Shown piece after piece: positions 11,010 to 21,864 of a stretch of 35,409 nucleotides of DNA. The position numbers and the translations under genes were made by a program. Position 1 is the stretch's first letter. Each line of letters begins with the position of its first letter. The notes under the pieces are model-generated. The model was given only the letters and a program-made list of their open reading frames with translations, was not told the origin of the DNA and did not search any database. Source of the DNA: Parasitella parasitica (taxonomy: Eukaryota > Mucoromycota > Mucoromycetes > Mucorales > Mucoraceae); the NCBI GenBank assembly GCA_025201805.1, contig MU619385.1, positions 37,762 through 73,170 on the forward strand, read 5' to 3'.

Positions 11010-12142
11010 TTACAAATCTCTAATGTGTTCCACTTGAGAGCATTCAGATATATGATCTCCTCTGTACTTTATAATATAACTGCCATCTGGTTGTTCTACA
11101 ACCGTCTTATTGACAGGACATCCCTAATATAAGCATGAATTTCATGTGTCAACCAGTCGGAAAGTACGCCATTGGTATCCGACTTTAGCCGATTTCTTTT
11201 TTTGGACTTACCTTGCAACTGTTTGCACATTTGTAATAGACACTTTTGCAGCCCGTCTTTTTCTGCACAGTATTACCATTGTTCTTCCAAAAATGTCGGT
11301 CGTCATAAGGGAATTCAGTTGTCTCTACTATCTTTGTGATCGCTTGCATCGATCTTCTTCGACGAGATATTTTTGCAGCATTTTCCTGAAGTCTAAAGTT
11401 GTGTGTCATGTGAGATCAGCTTGAATTTTCTACATATCTAGTTTATACGATTTTACCTGCTATTGTTAAATGATAAAGCTGTAGCAGGAGGAAATAGATT
11501 TGCATTTGCTGGTGCTGATGAGGAGAACGGCTGTGTACATTTTGCATTGTTTATCGAAAGCTGATTTATTGAGAGAATAGCCGAGGCTGATGAGTTTCTT
11601 CTTGATGGTGGCGACATGACAATGGGTCTAGGAATGGCATACGGAGCAATTCTTCTCTGTGTTGAATTCCCCGCACTGTTGTTATGGCTACTGCTACTTG
11701 CACTGCTATTGCTGCTACTGGAAGACCGTCTGCGTCGCCGCTGCTCTGTAAACGCTTCTTGCTGATGATTCCGATTAGGTTTGTAACACTCTTGTTGATT
11801 TTTAAAGTATAGATCAAGTTCTTTTGCCTTCAATTTAGCTTCTTCTGTTCTACGTTTATCCTCCTCGACTTTACTTGCTAATATGAGTTTTAATAGCTCT
11901 GGATTTGCATGATATTTAGATACAACAGATTGAAGATCTGTGGCTGTTGAAGATGGTAATGTAGCTTCCCTGTGATAGCTGTAAAGTGAAGGTGCTGCTA
12001 CTGGTGGTGGTGGTGGCGGTGATGATGAATATCTTAGTAATCCTGCCTCATCTGAAGGACACGCATTAAGATAACTTCTGCTATTTTTATTACTGTCGGG
12101 ATAAGACTTTTGTGATTTCAATGTTTGAATATTCATGTTCAT
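11010..12142 (-). CDS. WRKY/GCM-superfamily zinc-finger protein, putative transcription factor
   Basis: Three exons (12142-11457, 11392-11212, 11123-11010), introns of 64 and 88 nt, 326 residues. A TATA box (TATATAAA, coding strand, near 12201-12208) lies about 60 bp upstream. The N-terminal two thirds is low-complexity: poly-Pro near residue 45, a charged helix EEDKRRTEEAKLKAKELDLY near 95-115, a basic run and a long Ser/Asn linker. The C-terminal 65 residues align by eye with a plant WRKY domain: DDRHFWKNNGNTVQKK (WRKYGQK position reads WKNNGNT), VYYKC, GCPVNKTV, then SYIIKYRGDH and a Cys in place of the last His (HISEC). Zinc ligands would be Cys, Cys, His, Cys. FLYWCH and Mutator-transposase zinc fingers belong to the same superfamily, so a domesticated transposase origin is an alternative. 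DNA binding is inferred from the fold. Confidence 0.75.
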
Positions 12143-12633
12143 GCTTTTATGTAAAGAATGAAAAGAAAAGAAAGGAAAAAAAAGACAAACAAGTTAGTTA
12201 TTTATATACACAACTCTTCAAAAGATAATGCCCATCGGAGAACACGACGAAACACAATCTGGGAGTGTCAAACATTTCCCAGGGCCAGAATTGACTGGTA
12301 CCCAGTTAAACAAAGCATATTCCTTATACAAATTATAGTTTTAATTATTACTAAATCCAAATGTCTGCAACGGTATAATTTTTTTGAGTTACCAAAACCC
12401 GCTTACCCCACATTTTCATATATAGATATAAAAAGACTATAATAATACGCATGCATTCCTACCCTCCAATCCTCCTGGATGTACGGAATCCACCATTCTT
12501 TCTATTTTATCTGTCAAATCTAACATTTCACTTGACATTGGAATTACAAAAAACAAATTGATGCAAGGTCATACAGACACAAGATGTCTTTGATATTATT
12601 AAGCGGTTCTAAGATTATCCTACCAATCCTTTC

Positions 12634-13169
12634 CTATGTAGTATTTGGAACATTCTGTATTTTATAAGCGCACAAAGGAGGGATTCTATATACCCTTGAT
12701 GGATATCTTGAAAAATATAGGGTTTTTTCTATTTCATAACTGGAAATTCCAGGATATATCAAATACTGTTTGGAACATGAAAGCGATTGGCAGAGGATCA
12801 CCCGATTATTAGACGCATCAAACTTTACTTCTACTATTGTGCATGTACAATATATCTCGCAACTTGATTTATCTAAAATTGGGTCATGAGACTATTTCAC
12901 ATGCAAATGCAGCAGTGCAATGGTCTCGATCTCGACTTCTTCTTCAACACATCTACTGGTGCATAAATAACATTTTGTATATATTTTATATAATACAGCG
13001 CTATGGTTTTAAAGGGGAGATTTGATTGTATGAAATTTATACCTTCGTGTATATCAATAATTTGTTCCTTGATTCCAACGTCAAAATCGTTTGATTCGCA
13101 GTATTTGTAATACAAAAAACTAAGCTTTGGTTTTTCTCTTGTTTGTATGATAATTCTATGCTTTTCCAT
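12634..13169 (-). CDS. Possible cysteine-rich two-exon protein
   Basis: Exon 1 (13169-13043) starts MEKHRIIIQTREKPKLSF, with TATATAAAG about 30 bp before the ATG. A second open block (12872-12634) joins it in phase through a 170-nt GT-AG intron, giving 121 residues. Exon 2 is notable for evenly spaced cysteines (CEIYCTC, then ILCQSLSCSK), resembling a zinc ribbon, followed by a hydrophobic-aromatic tail. The intron is longer than others in the window. An unspliced version (13169-12897, 90 codons) is the alternative. I do not recognise a family. It is probably a real small gene, but the structure is uncertain. Confidence 0.4.
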
Positions 13170-13582
13170 CTTGTCTCATATATCCACGTGTGCTTTATAT
13201 AATCAAAGTTGGAAATAGCCTGAAAAAATCTTGGAAACTGAAGGGAAACCGGGAAATCATGGTATAGATTTTCGAACAGAACTGCAGATCGCTTGAAAGC
13301 TCAAGTTTTCATTATTCGGGCTTTATATACGACTGCCTGTTGTACTCATTGAAAAACTGTAGCTTTTGATAAAACGGGCACATTATATTGCCCTGGTCGA
13401 AAATTCTTTAATTTCTCTTTCCTTGGTTATTATCTCTAGATTTGCAATATTATAAATGTAAAAAATAGCTAATGATAATGGTTGGTTACTTTTTTTAGTC
13501 AATAGTTCATCGCCACATGGTTTAGATGATAGATATTGTGATAAAGTTATAGTTTAGTTGTCGATAAAAAATACTCCACGTA

Positions 13583-13688
13583 GGAGAAATTGTTATTATT
13601 GGCTCGATTATGTAATTCGATTAAACTGTTGTGCAAAAAGTCTTTGACTTTCATGTAACATAAACCACGTTTTATACGTGTGAAGTAG
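13583..13688 (-). repeat. Dispersed inverted repeat, copy 1
   Basis: The reverse complement of this 106-bp stretch matches 21393-21497 with only scattered substitutions, including the shared core CAAAGACTTTTTGCACAACA. Both copies have the same reading frame (VKDFLHNSLIELHN), interrupted by a stop in copy 2. The two copies lie 7.7 kb apart in opposite orientation. Most likely these are fragments of a mobile element or a duplicated exon. Confidence 0.8.
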
Positions 13689-13993
13689 AAAGCTCCAATT
13701 ACGATGCAACAAGTATACATAGAAATATATAGACAATTGATCTCATAATACAATTGATCATTAATAATAAACACTTATCAATTTGATCTGTTCCAAATCA
13801 TTTTCTTACATGTGTTCTTTGCATATTTCATCTTTCAATGAAGCCTTTTCTCTCTGAAAGAGCAATCGAGTCCAATTCTGGCTGCTATATTGTTATCTAT
13901 GAACATTAAAGAAAAATTAAAATAAACATTATTTACATTAAAGCAAACACAAGGCACTGTATACCGTTGTATTTAGAATTTATAACTACATTT

Positions 13994-14600
13994 TCATCTG
14001 TCATGATGTTCACGAAACATCACCGTATCCTGGTTCCACCTACAGCTGCTGGGGGTGTCAAAAATTATGGAACTCCGCTGCCTAAAAGTTGGATTTAGGA
14101 TCAAATGTATGAAACCAAAATGCGATTGAAAACGAAGTACATTATTAGAAGATTTTATTGCACTTTTAATGGTATGCATCAAGAATTTTTCTTGCCAAAA
14201 ATGTAGAATAAATTGCTGTTGAAGTAGATTACGTTTTTTTATCCAATGTTCATATTTTGCATAAACAATGCCGAAATAGGCTGTTTTATGCAAGTAATTG
14301 AGCATCTCAGGTCATTTTGGACTTGGACACACCATAGTGAAAACCCTCATTTTTAAGTCAAATCGAGGAGAACAGCAAAACGTTTGATTTTTTATGACCC
14401 CTCATGAAAAATCGTTGAAAATATATCAAATTTTCATCCAACCTTTTTCTTTTCTACAAATGCATCAGATATCAACTAGGAGTTCTGAGAAACAGTTTGG
14501 CCTGGTTCTGAGCTCTTGGATCGGTCGAAAAGGCTATAAATTTCGCTATCAAAGCTCCAAAAAATGAGTCTGCCTCTAACCTCCAAGGCGCTATTGTGCT
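13994..14600 (-). mobile_element. Probable decayed transposon fragment
   Basis: A minus-strand ORF (14305-13994, 103 codons, containing LLQQQFILHFWQEKFLMHT and NPTFRQRSSIIFDTPSSC) is followed upstream, at 14330-14600, by more GC-balanced DNA than its surroundings. The ORF has no start or domain I recognise. The abrupt composition change and the isolated fragment suggest a degenerate repeat. This is inference and could be wrong. Confidence 0.25.
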
Positions 14601-14768
14601 TGTATTTTAATGATTATTATATTTCGCATGCACTCGGTAGACAATTTACAGCATTTTGTTCATAATGGTATATATCGTTATAAGCCTTCAAAGCGTAAAA
14701 TGTATTTTAATATATCCAAGCTTTGATAATCACTTGTTTCATTTTATTAGCGAGTGAAACAGATACAT

Positions 14769-15692
14769 TCATGCAGAGGCACGAGCATTGGCATAGTACT
14801 TCTTTAAAAAGCGTTTAACTTTAATAAGCTCTTCGTCATCACTGAGTATCAAAGAGGCCTCAATAGTATCCAATCTGTTAGTAAGAGTATCCATTTTCTC
14901 ATATACAATTGCCTGGTTCATGTGTTTCGTATAGATAGCTGGATTAAACTTGCAATTAATTGACTTTAAGAATTGAAATGACCAAAATAAGTGGGCTTTT
15001 CTTGTTTTGGTACCAAGTGGAAGTGAACATGCTTCAAGGTACTGGAGCTGCACAGGTAATGAAGTCGCAATGCGAGGCATTTTTTTCTTTTTAGGAACTT
15101 GGTTTGAGTTGGTGTCCATGGACTGGAAAGCAGCATAGGGTATGGCCGCTGTAATCAAGTTAAGATGAATCTTTTCATTGGAAGAATCATACTTGGTGCC
15201 TCTTTTTGATAATATATTGGAGTCTACCAATTGCTTGATTGTATTTTTTCCATGAATGTTTCCATTGCATACTAGTTTGATATCCTTATTGATCTTGCTT
15301 GCGTTTATACCATGAATAGACCCAATGATGGCAAGTTGACGGGCTGCATCTTCGCCTATTAGTTTCGTTGCTTTCTCCACGACTGAATCTTGAAATATAC
15401 GTCTGTGAGCAACACGGCTAGCCAAGGCAACTGCTTGTACTGAAGTAAAGCGATATGACAAGGTATCAAAAGCTTCCATTAAATAATCAGTGAAGTGTGA
15501 TTTATTCTCATCCTCATCTTCTTTCTGCTCTTGGTCTTTGTCGCTTTCTTTACTGTTATTGTTTGAGCCGCTGATACTAGTATCATCGTTTTCAGTAGTA
15601 TCAATGAGACTACTGGCGTCGCTGGCGCTGTCATCATGAGATCGTATAGTCAGATGCTGTAAATCTAGCGATAATTCTGAAGTTTCCGACAT
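14769..15692 (-). CDS. Uncharacterised 307-residue protein
   Basis: A single long ORF without introns. The start at 15692 (MSETSELSLDLQHLTI) was chosen over an upstream ATG at 15773 because the extension is hydrophobic and unlike the rest. Residues 1-75 are acidic and low-complexity (Ser/Asp/Glu). A predicted helical core follows, with LSYRFTSVQAVALASRVAHR and KLIGEDAARQLAIIGSIHGI. A basic patch (PKKKKMPRIA) near 205-215 could be a nuclear localisation signal. The C-terminal part contains LFWSFQFLKSINCKF and ends in a charged helix. I do not recognise the family. The intact ORF in an intron-rich genome could mean a retroposed or mobile-element-derived gene, but it may equally be an ordinary lineage-specific gene. 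Confidence 0.65.
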   Translation of the reverse strand: MSETSELSLDLQHLTIRSHDDSASDASSLIDTTENDDTSISGSNNNSKESDKDQEQKEDEDENKSHFTDYLMEAFDTLSYRFTSVQAVALASRVAHRRIFQDSVVEKATKLIGEDAARQLAIIGSIHGINASKINKDIKLVCNGNIHGKNTIKQLVDSNILSKRGTKYDSSNEKIHLNLITAAIPYAAFQSMDTNSNQVPKKKKMPRIATSLPVQLQYLEACSLPLGTKTRKAHLFWSFQFLKSINCKFNPAIYTKHMNQAIVYEKMDTLTNRLDTIEASLILSDDEELIKVKRFLKKYYANARASA

Positions 15693-16284
15693 TATAAATG
15701 TTGAGAACAGAATAAAGCTATGTTGATTGTATTGGCAGCCAACAGTTAAAGAGAAAAGAAACGTAAAAAGCAAAAATGATCGAATTTATGATGATTAGAA
15801 TCATGTCTTACAACAAGGGCATGTGTAAGTCTATAGAGTATAAATTGGATTTGCATATATCATATGCATGCGTTGATAAATAAAGTTATTACTATTAATT
15901 TAACTATGGAAACGATGATAATTATCACCTCATAATCATATGAAAAGTATACAGGGCGCATAAATGTATATAACCACCACAATCCTGTAAATGATCTATA
16001 TGTTCTTCGATCTGTCATACACAACAAATTAACAAATTGCAAACAGCACTACTTAATCAAAGCAACGATGGTTACGTAAGAAACTGCTCTAGTATTTTAA
16101 TCTTTACTATCATTTGTGTACAGCTTCATAAATGGGATCCGCTGTGCTTTGTTGCCAAAAAAAAAAAAGGAAGAAAAAGGGACACTCGGACCGGAACCGC
16201 TTTGCCAGTGCTTTTCATATAAATTTGCAGAAAGCAAAAATGTTTAAATGCTCGTTTTATCCAGTAAAAGGGTAAAAAACGATC
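15693..16284. promoter_or_regulatory. Divergent intergenic region upstream of TFB2
   Basis: About 590 bp between the unknown minus-strand gene and TFB2. A TATA element (CATATAAAT, near 16216-16224) lies about 65 bp before the TFB2 ATG. Nothing else can be assigned. Confidence 0.45.
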
Positions 16285-18275
16285 ATGTCGGTTGATAACT
16301 TCAAAACAAACATCTATGAGTATCTTGAAACATTACCGACGGTTACTTTTATGCGCTTGTTTGAAAAACCAGCAACATGCTTAGCCATTTTCAGGTAATT
16401 TTCTGTCAAGTTGTAAGGAGGCAAATCTAATATACAAACGTTTAAATAAAAAATAGACTTCTGTCGAGTCTAGGACGACAAATAGTTATGTCTCTTTTAT
16501 ACGTACAAGCACCGATTTCGTTGACTGATTTGCATGCATGGGTGAATAAAGATGGACAAAAGTAAGAGACCAATATAACGCGTTGTCAGGAAATAGCTGC
16601 AGTGTAGTGAAGCCGATTTGATAGAAAACTGGCGGAATCATTGCTGAAACTCTCGCGGCTTCGTATTCTCGAGCAGAAAGATGAAAATTTGATGATGAAT
16701 AATACATTTCGACTTGAGTTTCAGAATGCATTAACAGGAGGGTAAGTTGTAGAGTATCATTCTACCTGTAATCTTTGGTTTTTTTCTTGCGAGGGGTGGG
16801 TCTAATTCGTACTTCTTAGAGGTGTGCAGCAATCTTTTGGTTTACCTTGTTCGACACCAGATAAGCATGCTGTAGATATAGGATTTTTGGATCATTACGC
16901 AACTACACAATGGGAGGCGATTCTTCATTATATGGTAGGAACTTCATTGACTAAAAAGCCTAGTCGTGGTGTATTGAATTTACTAGAGAGAAGTAAGCTT
17001 ATGCAGAGCAGGTAAGAGGAGTGTGGTTTTTAATACATGTAAACTTACACATGCAAAAGCGCTGAGTCAGGCCAGTTGCAGATTACAAACAAGGGCTTCC
17101 AATTTTTACTTCAAGATGTGAATACACAAGTATGGGCATTTTTATTACAGTATTTGGATATGGCAGAAGTCTTGCAGATGGATTTAGTAGAGGTGTTGAA
17201 CTTTCTGTTTCAACTGGGATCATTAGAGTTGGGAGAGGTAGGTGCCTCGTGAACTAAAGCAATAGACAACAGCGATTGAATGCAGATGCACCTTAGAATT
17301 ATTCAGTGGAGACATTGACACAAACACAGCTGCAAATGCTGGAGGATCTACGAGATTACGGCATTGTATACCAAAGAAAGGTAATACTAGATGGTCTGTA
17401 CTTTTATATACGTATGTTGATCTGGTCTGTAGAAAGCCTCAAAGCGATATTATCCTACTAGACTAGCCACTACATTAACGTCGGGTAACGCTGCTCTTGC
17501 TGGGGCAACGAGCAACTCAAACGCCAATGACGGCCCTGATACAAAACTAGATACAAAAGCTTCTGCCGAGCAAGTAGACCAAGGATTCGTTATCCTGGAA
17601 ACCAACTATAAGCTATACGCATATACAGGTACTATAGAATTTTCGGGTTTTATACACAAGAACTAAAATATGTACAAAAACAGACTCACCACTTCAAATT
17701 GCTGTGTTAAACTTATTTGTTCAACTGCAATCACGGTTTAGAAATATGGTTACAGGCGTCATTACTAGAGATAGTATTCGAAATGCTTTAGTGAAGGGAA
17801 TTACAGCTGAACAAATCATTTACTACATGCAATCACATGCCCATGTTCAAATGAGAAAAAAGGTTATTGATATATATAGCTTACAATAGCATATACTTGT
17901 ATTGACATCACAACTAGGTACCTGTGCTGCCTCTCACTGTTATAGATCAGATTAGACTATGGGAAATGGAAAGAAACAGATTAAAACCTACTGCATGTGA
18001 GTTCATATATGTGCAAACGCTTTATATTAAAGTTGACTATTGTATGTAGCCTACCTTTATCATGAATTCAATATTCAAGCCGATTTCGACGCAGCAGAAA
18101 AATATGCCAAGGATTTGGATGTTTTGTTGTGGTCAAGCGCTCAAAAGCGAACAATGATCATCTCGGAATCGTAAGTCAGGAGCTGTATACTTGCTGATTC
18201 TAGTCGTCTTACACGCATTTTAGTGGTCATGAGAGTGTCAAGAGCTTTGTCAAAAGAAGATTACAGAGAAACTAG
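16285..18275 (+). CDS. TFB2: TFIIH core subunit Tfb2 / p52 (GTF2H4)
   Basis: Eleven exons: 16285-16394, 16457-16561, 16625-16741, 16820-17011, 17060-17237, 17297-17380, 17433-17628, 17684-17862, 17918-17996, 18050-18170, 18224-18275. All phases are consistent and introns are 48-62 nt. The N-terminus [18 protein letters not shown], the block [42 protein letters not shown] with [20 protein letters not shown], then [12 protein letters not shown] and the C-terminal [19 protein letters not shown] are typical of Tfb2/p52. The protein anchors the XPB/Ssl2 translocase in TFIIH and stimulates its ATPase, acting in promoter opening and nucleotide excision repair in the nucleus. The intron at 17863-17917 has a less common donor (gttatt). 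The linker near residue 360 is Ala/Ser/Asn-rich, as in other fungi. Confidence 0.95.
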
Positions 18276-18446
18276 CTTTATGTCTGCGTTTTTGTAATTC
18301 CAAAAACGAAATAAAATCATGTATATATTGTAACCACATACAAAGATAACTTGATATTGTTCAAATATTAATACCTTTGGTTTTTTATTATCATACGAAT
18401 GCAAATGGTGTTGAAATGTAGTTGCAAAAGCAAGTTGGACTGATGA

Positions 18447-19449
18447 TTAATCATCCCAAGGAGTTTTGAAGGGAGCAAATAAGGTATGTGTGTTGGATGT
18501 TTGGTTACTTTCGCCTTCTATCCCTTCTTCCTCAGGGATATCATCAGCCCAACTAGTCGGAAGTTTGTGTTCTTGTAGGATATCAGTTGCCCAATTTCCT
18601 GTACTGAAGCTTGAAGGATTTTCATGATCATTAAGAACATTCTCCCTCCAGCTGTTGGGTGCATACGGAATTTCATAACTGAAATCGTCTTTGTTAAAAG
18701 TCGTGGGGTTACTCCAAATGCTTGGTTTTGACATCGATTCTTGAACTCGTTGATTCTCATCATCTTCATGCTGGATATCAGAATAAAAGAACATATCTGG
18801 CAAGACATCCCAAGTGATATTGTAGCTCAAAGTACCACGAATGCGAAGTATAGCACGACTCAAGAACCAGCACATGAGGCCCAATGATTGAGAACCCATA
18901 TTGTTGCAAGGAATAGCAATATCAATATACTTGAGTGAGCAATGAGTGTTTGTGAATGCGATGACAGGCATATTACATTTGTTACTTTCTTGAACAGCTT
19001 GAAAATCGGTCTTAGGATCCATGCAAATCAGTACATTAGGCTCTTCCAAGCCATTTGTAAATGTCCCAGGTACAAATTTGTCTTGATTACACTTGCCACC
19101 AATGTATTGAGAAAGCTTCATAGCTGGGCGACGAGCCTTAGAGGTAGAAAAGGTTACATAAATTGACTCTGGCTCTAAGATGGCAAGAACTCGGGCTGCT
19201 AGAATAAGTTTCTCCCAAGTTTTACCCAAATGAATGATTTGGAGACCATCAGCTCTGCGATCAAAAACGTACTTTTTCATACGATTTGATACATTCTTCG
19301 TTCCTACATGACACTTGGCAGCCAACAACAATGCAATATCATTTTCGGTGGGTTCAAGCACTAAAAACAGACACAGATATAAGAACACTACCATTGCTAT
19401 GTTGTTGATATTTACTTGCGGGCACTTGGGTATTCTCAAGATTGTTCAT
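18447..19449 (-). CDS. RPS0: 40S ribosomal protein uS2 (RPSA / laminin-receptor type)
   Basis: Two exons (19449-19416, 19360-18447) separated by a 55-nt intron 11 codons after the ATG give 315 residues. Early splicing like this is common in fungal ribosomal protein genes. The core is unmistakable: AAKCHVGTKNVSNRMKKYVF, IIHLGKTWEKLILAARVLA, IPCNNMGSQSLGLMCWFLSR. The C-terminal extension is acidic with repeated Trp-containing motifs and ends FKTPWDD, as in eukaryotic uS2. The protein sits at the small-subunit head-body junction with uS5 and eS21 and is needed for 20S-to-18S maturation. TATATAAA lies near 19506-19513, about 60 bp upstream. It is slightly longer than the usual 250-300 residues because of the tail. 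Confidence 0.97.
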
Positions 19450-19674
19450 TTTATGATGATTGATAAAACCAACAAGAGAAACAGACGAATTCGTGCCAAC
19501 AACGTTTATATAAATCACATACTAATACATCAATTGCTTGATATATTGATATAAGAATCCTCTCTTTAATCATAAACACACACACACACAAAAACAAGAA
19601 ATTAGCTTGACTTCGTAATATTTTTTGCTCTTTAATGGATTAAATTAAAGTGTAAAAATATCAAATAATCCAGC

Positions 19675-20347
19675 TTAGAATCTAAGCTTGCTGAAGAACC
19701 ACTTGTTCTTACCAGTTTGATAACGTTCTTCGAAAAGCTTCTTGATGACTTTCTTAGAATCTTCGCGTTGAGTAGGTTCTTTGAAAGTATCGGCAGAAAC
19801 AGTACCCTTGATTTGTTCCAACTCCAAACCATAACTATCAATCAATGTCAATATCATTGACTATGTTCGCTACCAAGCAATTAAACAAGACTTACCGAGT
19901 AGGCATCATGTGGTTGTAGTTGACAATCTTGACAAAAGGCTTGACCTTGGAGCGCTTGGCAGTCTTCTTCTTACTCATGGCCTTGGTGACCTTGAGAGGA
20001 GAACGTTCGACACCAGCAACAACAGCATAACCATAGGGTCTATCCTTGGTACCTTCATCGTGGTCTAATTGTACGATAGATATATGAGTAAAGAAAGTAT
20101 AAATGAATATAAACCATATTATACATACTGCGAACAACAACAGCCTTCTTGCCAGCATAACGGCCTTGGAGGATCACAACGACCTAATGTTGACGGTGTT
20201 TAGTATTTGTTGTTCATAAAGTCCATCCATCTATTGATCTCTCCTCCCCACTCATCCTTCTAATCTATCCATCCGTCTCTTTTTCTGTTATGTCTATTTG
20301 CTATGGTGGGCTGTCTTTACCTTTCCGGCTTTAATGAATTTAACCAT
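19675..20347 (-). CDS. RPL27: 60S ribosomal protein eL27
   Basis: Four exons (20347-20321, 20183-20129, 20064-19896, 19834-19675) give 136 residues, exactly the family length. The first exon holds only nine codons (MVKFIKAGK), followed by the window's longest ribosomal-gene intron (137 nt, purine-rich on the coding strand). Conserved blocks are [50 protein letters not shown] and the invariant C-terminus [13 protein letters not shown]. It is a structural protein of the large subunit. It lies directly upstream of uS2 on the same strand, but with its own promoter; eukaryotic genes of this kind are independent units. Confidence 0.97.
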
Positions 20348-20852
20348 GCTGAATAAGTGGAATATAAGAGAAGGAAATTACGCTTTTCCCGGTTTGCACT
20401 GCTCCTCATTGCTTTCTCCTCTCTTTTCTTCAGTTTGCTCTGGCCGCACCATTCAAGACAATTAGATGACCGATGACTGATGCCGGCTGTCTCCTGCGTA
20501 TGCAGTGAATCCCAACAAGCAATGTCGCAACCAATTAAAAGTGATTGTCGCTGGATAATTGAATATAAAGCAGGTCAATCAGCAAATTAACATGAGCACA
20601 ATGAAGATCAGAATGAATCTACATTTGAGACGATGGCCACCAATTCTGATTACTTGAGACACGCAGCTTGCCGTGAGTTTTCTCGGATTTGCCCAATGCT
20701 GGTAGAAAAATGAAAAAAGGACTATGCAGGATAATAAATATTGTTATTTTCCTGGCACTAACGCTTATTGTCTTGAGATATACTTGTTATCATTGCTCAA
20801 AACGTTTCCGTGCAGCATAAAATTTGCGTAATCATCTTTTGGTATTTCATAA

Positions 20853-21225
20853 ATGGTAGCAGGAAGTACATTAGCTCTGGTCAATACATGTACGTGCAAT
20901 TCATCTCATGAAAGCCTAATGGAACATTATGTCTGCCTCTCGTGCACCTCACACTTTTCCCATCTTGAAGACTTGAAGAGCCATGTGCAATGTAATTATT
21001 TAACACAAATCACCAGCACCAGCATTTCCAGAACTTCCTGGAAAGAGCCTGGGGCAAGCGATCGCTACCAGGAAAATAATAATGCGAACCTGTTGTGGCT
21101 ATTGAAACAAGTTTCCTACAAAAAAATATCTCCAATCTAGAACCCATCGTGACAATTGACAGCTTTTTGCTACTAAATAATCTCTCTAAGCCTCGTTCCC
21201 TGACGTACGTTAAGCAAAAGAGAGA
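20853..21225 (+). pseudogene. C2H2-like zinc-finger remnant
   Basis: An ORF at 20853-21140 contains YVCLSCTSHFSHLEDLKSHV, which fits the C2H2 spacing (C-x2-C, then F, L and H at the right positions) with a Cys as a possible last ligand. A second open frame (about 21089-21225; EPVVAIETSFLQKNIS) overlaps its end in another frame, preceded by stop codons and without a usable splice acceptor. This suggests one coding region split by a frameshift. There is no confident start. It could also be chance. Confidence 0.25.
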
Positions 21226-21392
21226 ATAAGCTTCACTGATAGCTGAAATATGCAAAGAAAACATGTGAGAAAATGATTTGGGACAGATCGAAGCGATAGG
21301 TTTGTATTATTAATGACCAATTGTCTTATGAGATCAATTATATATATATATATATCTATATGTATATTTGATGCATCGTAATTGAATTTTTC

Positions 21393-21497
21393 CACTTCAC
21401 ACGTATAAAACGTGGTTCATGTTACATGAGAGTCAAAGACTTTTTGCACAACAGTTTAATCGAATTACATAATTAAGCCAATAATAACAGCTTCTCC
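21393..21497 (+). repeat. Dispersed inverted repeat, copy 2
   Basis: Partner of 13583-13688 in opposite orientation, with the shared core CAAAGACTTTTTGCACAACA. The shared reading frame is interrupted here by TAA. The match begins and ends abruptly; the flanks differ. Confidence 0.8.
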
Positions 21498-21864
21498 ATT
21501 TGTTGAGTATGTATAAAGTATCTTATATTTAATAAAAAAAATCAATCAAAACTATTACAAGACCTGTATGTTTGGTCGAGATGAATCTTGGTGATAGTAG
21601 CCATCTGTCACAACTGTATGATACCTCAGGTATTGGTGAGATATTCCGAGTGAATTTGTCATTTTTAATTTGAAAGAGAGAATGGTCCTGCATTTTTAGA
21701 ATATAGAATAGATAGAACTGTAGATATTTAATTCATAGGCATATATAAAAATAAAAAAAGAATGCTGCGTGCAATAGCATATGTAATAAACGTATTTGGG
21801 GCTTATAAATTGGCTTAGGGGAGATTATTTGTATCATATACGAAAGTTCATAAAGATTGAGATG

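Larger units (their letters stand above)
13170..14768. other. AT-rich intergenic region with repeat debris
   Basis: This stretch holds a dispersed repeat copy (13583-13688) and a probable mobile-element remnant (13994-14600), listed separately. The remainder (13170-13560, 13700-13990, 14600-14768) shows no coding signal. The promoter of the cysteine-rich candidate lies at its left edge. Confidence 0.45.
20348..21864. other. Intergenic region with a zinc-finger-like remnant and repeat
   Basis: This holds the eL27 promoter, a broken C2H2-like coding remnant (20853-21225), a (TA)n stretch near 21339-21365 and repeat copy 2 (21393-21497), listed separately. No intact gene is seen. The part from 21500 to 21864 is the 3' flank of the F-box gene. 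Confidence 0.4.

Noticed and set aside
19572-19590. CA dinucleotide repeat
   Set aside because: A short simple repeat in the uS2-eL27 region with no sign of function.
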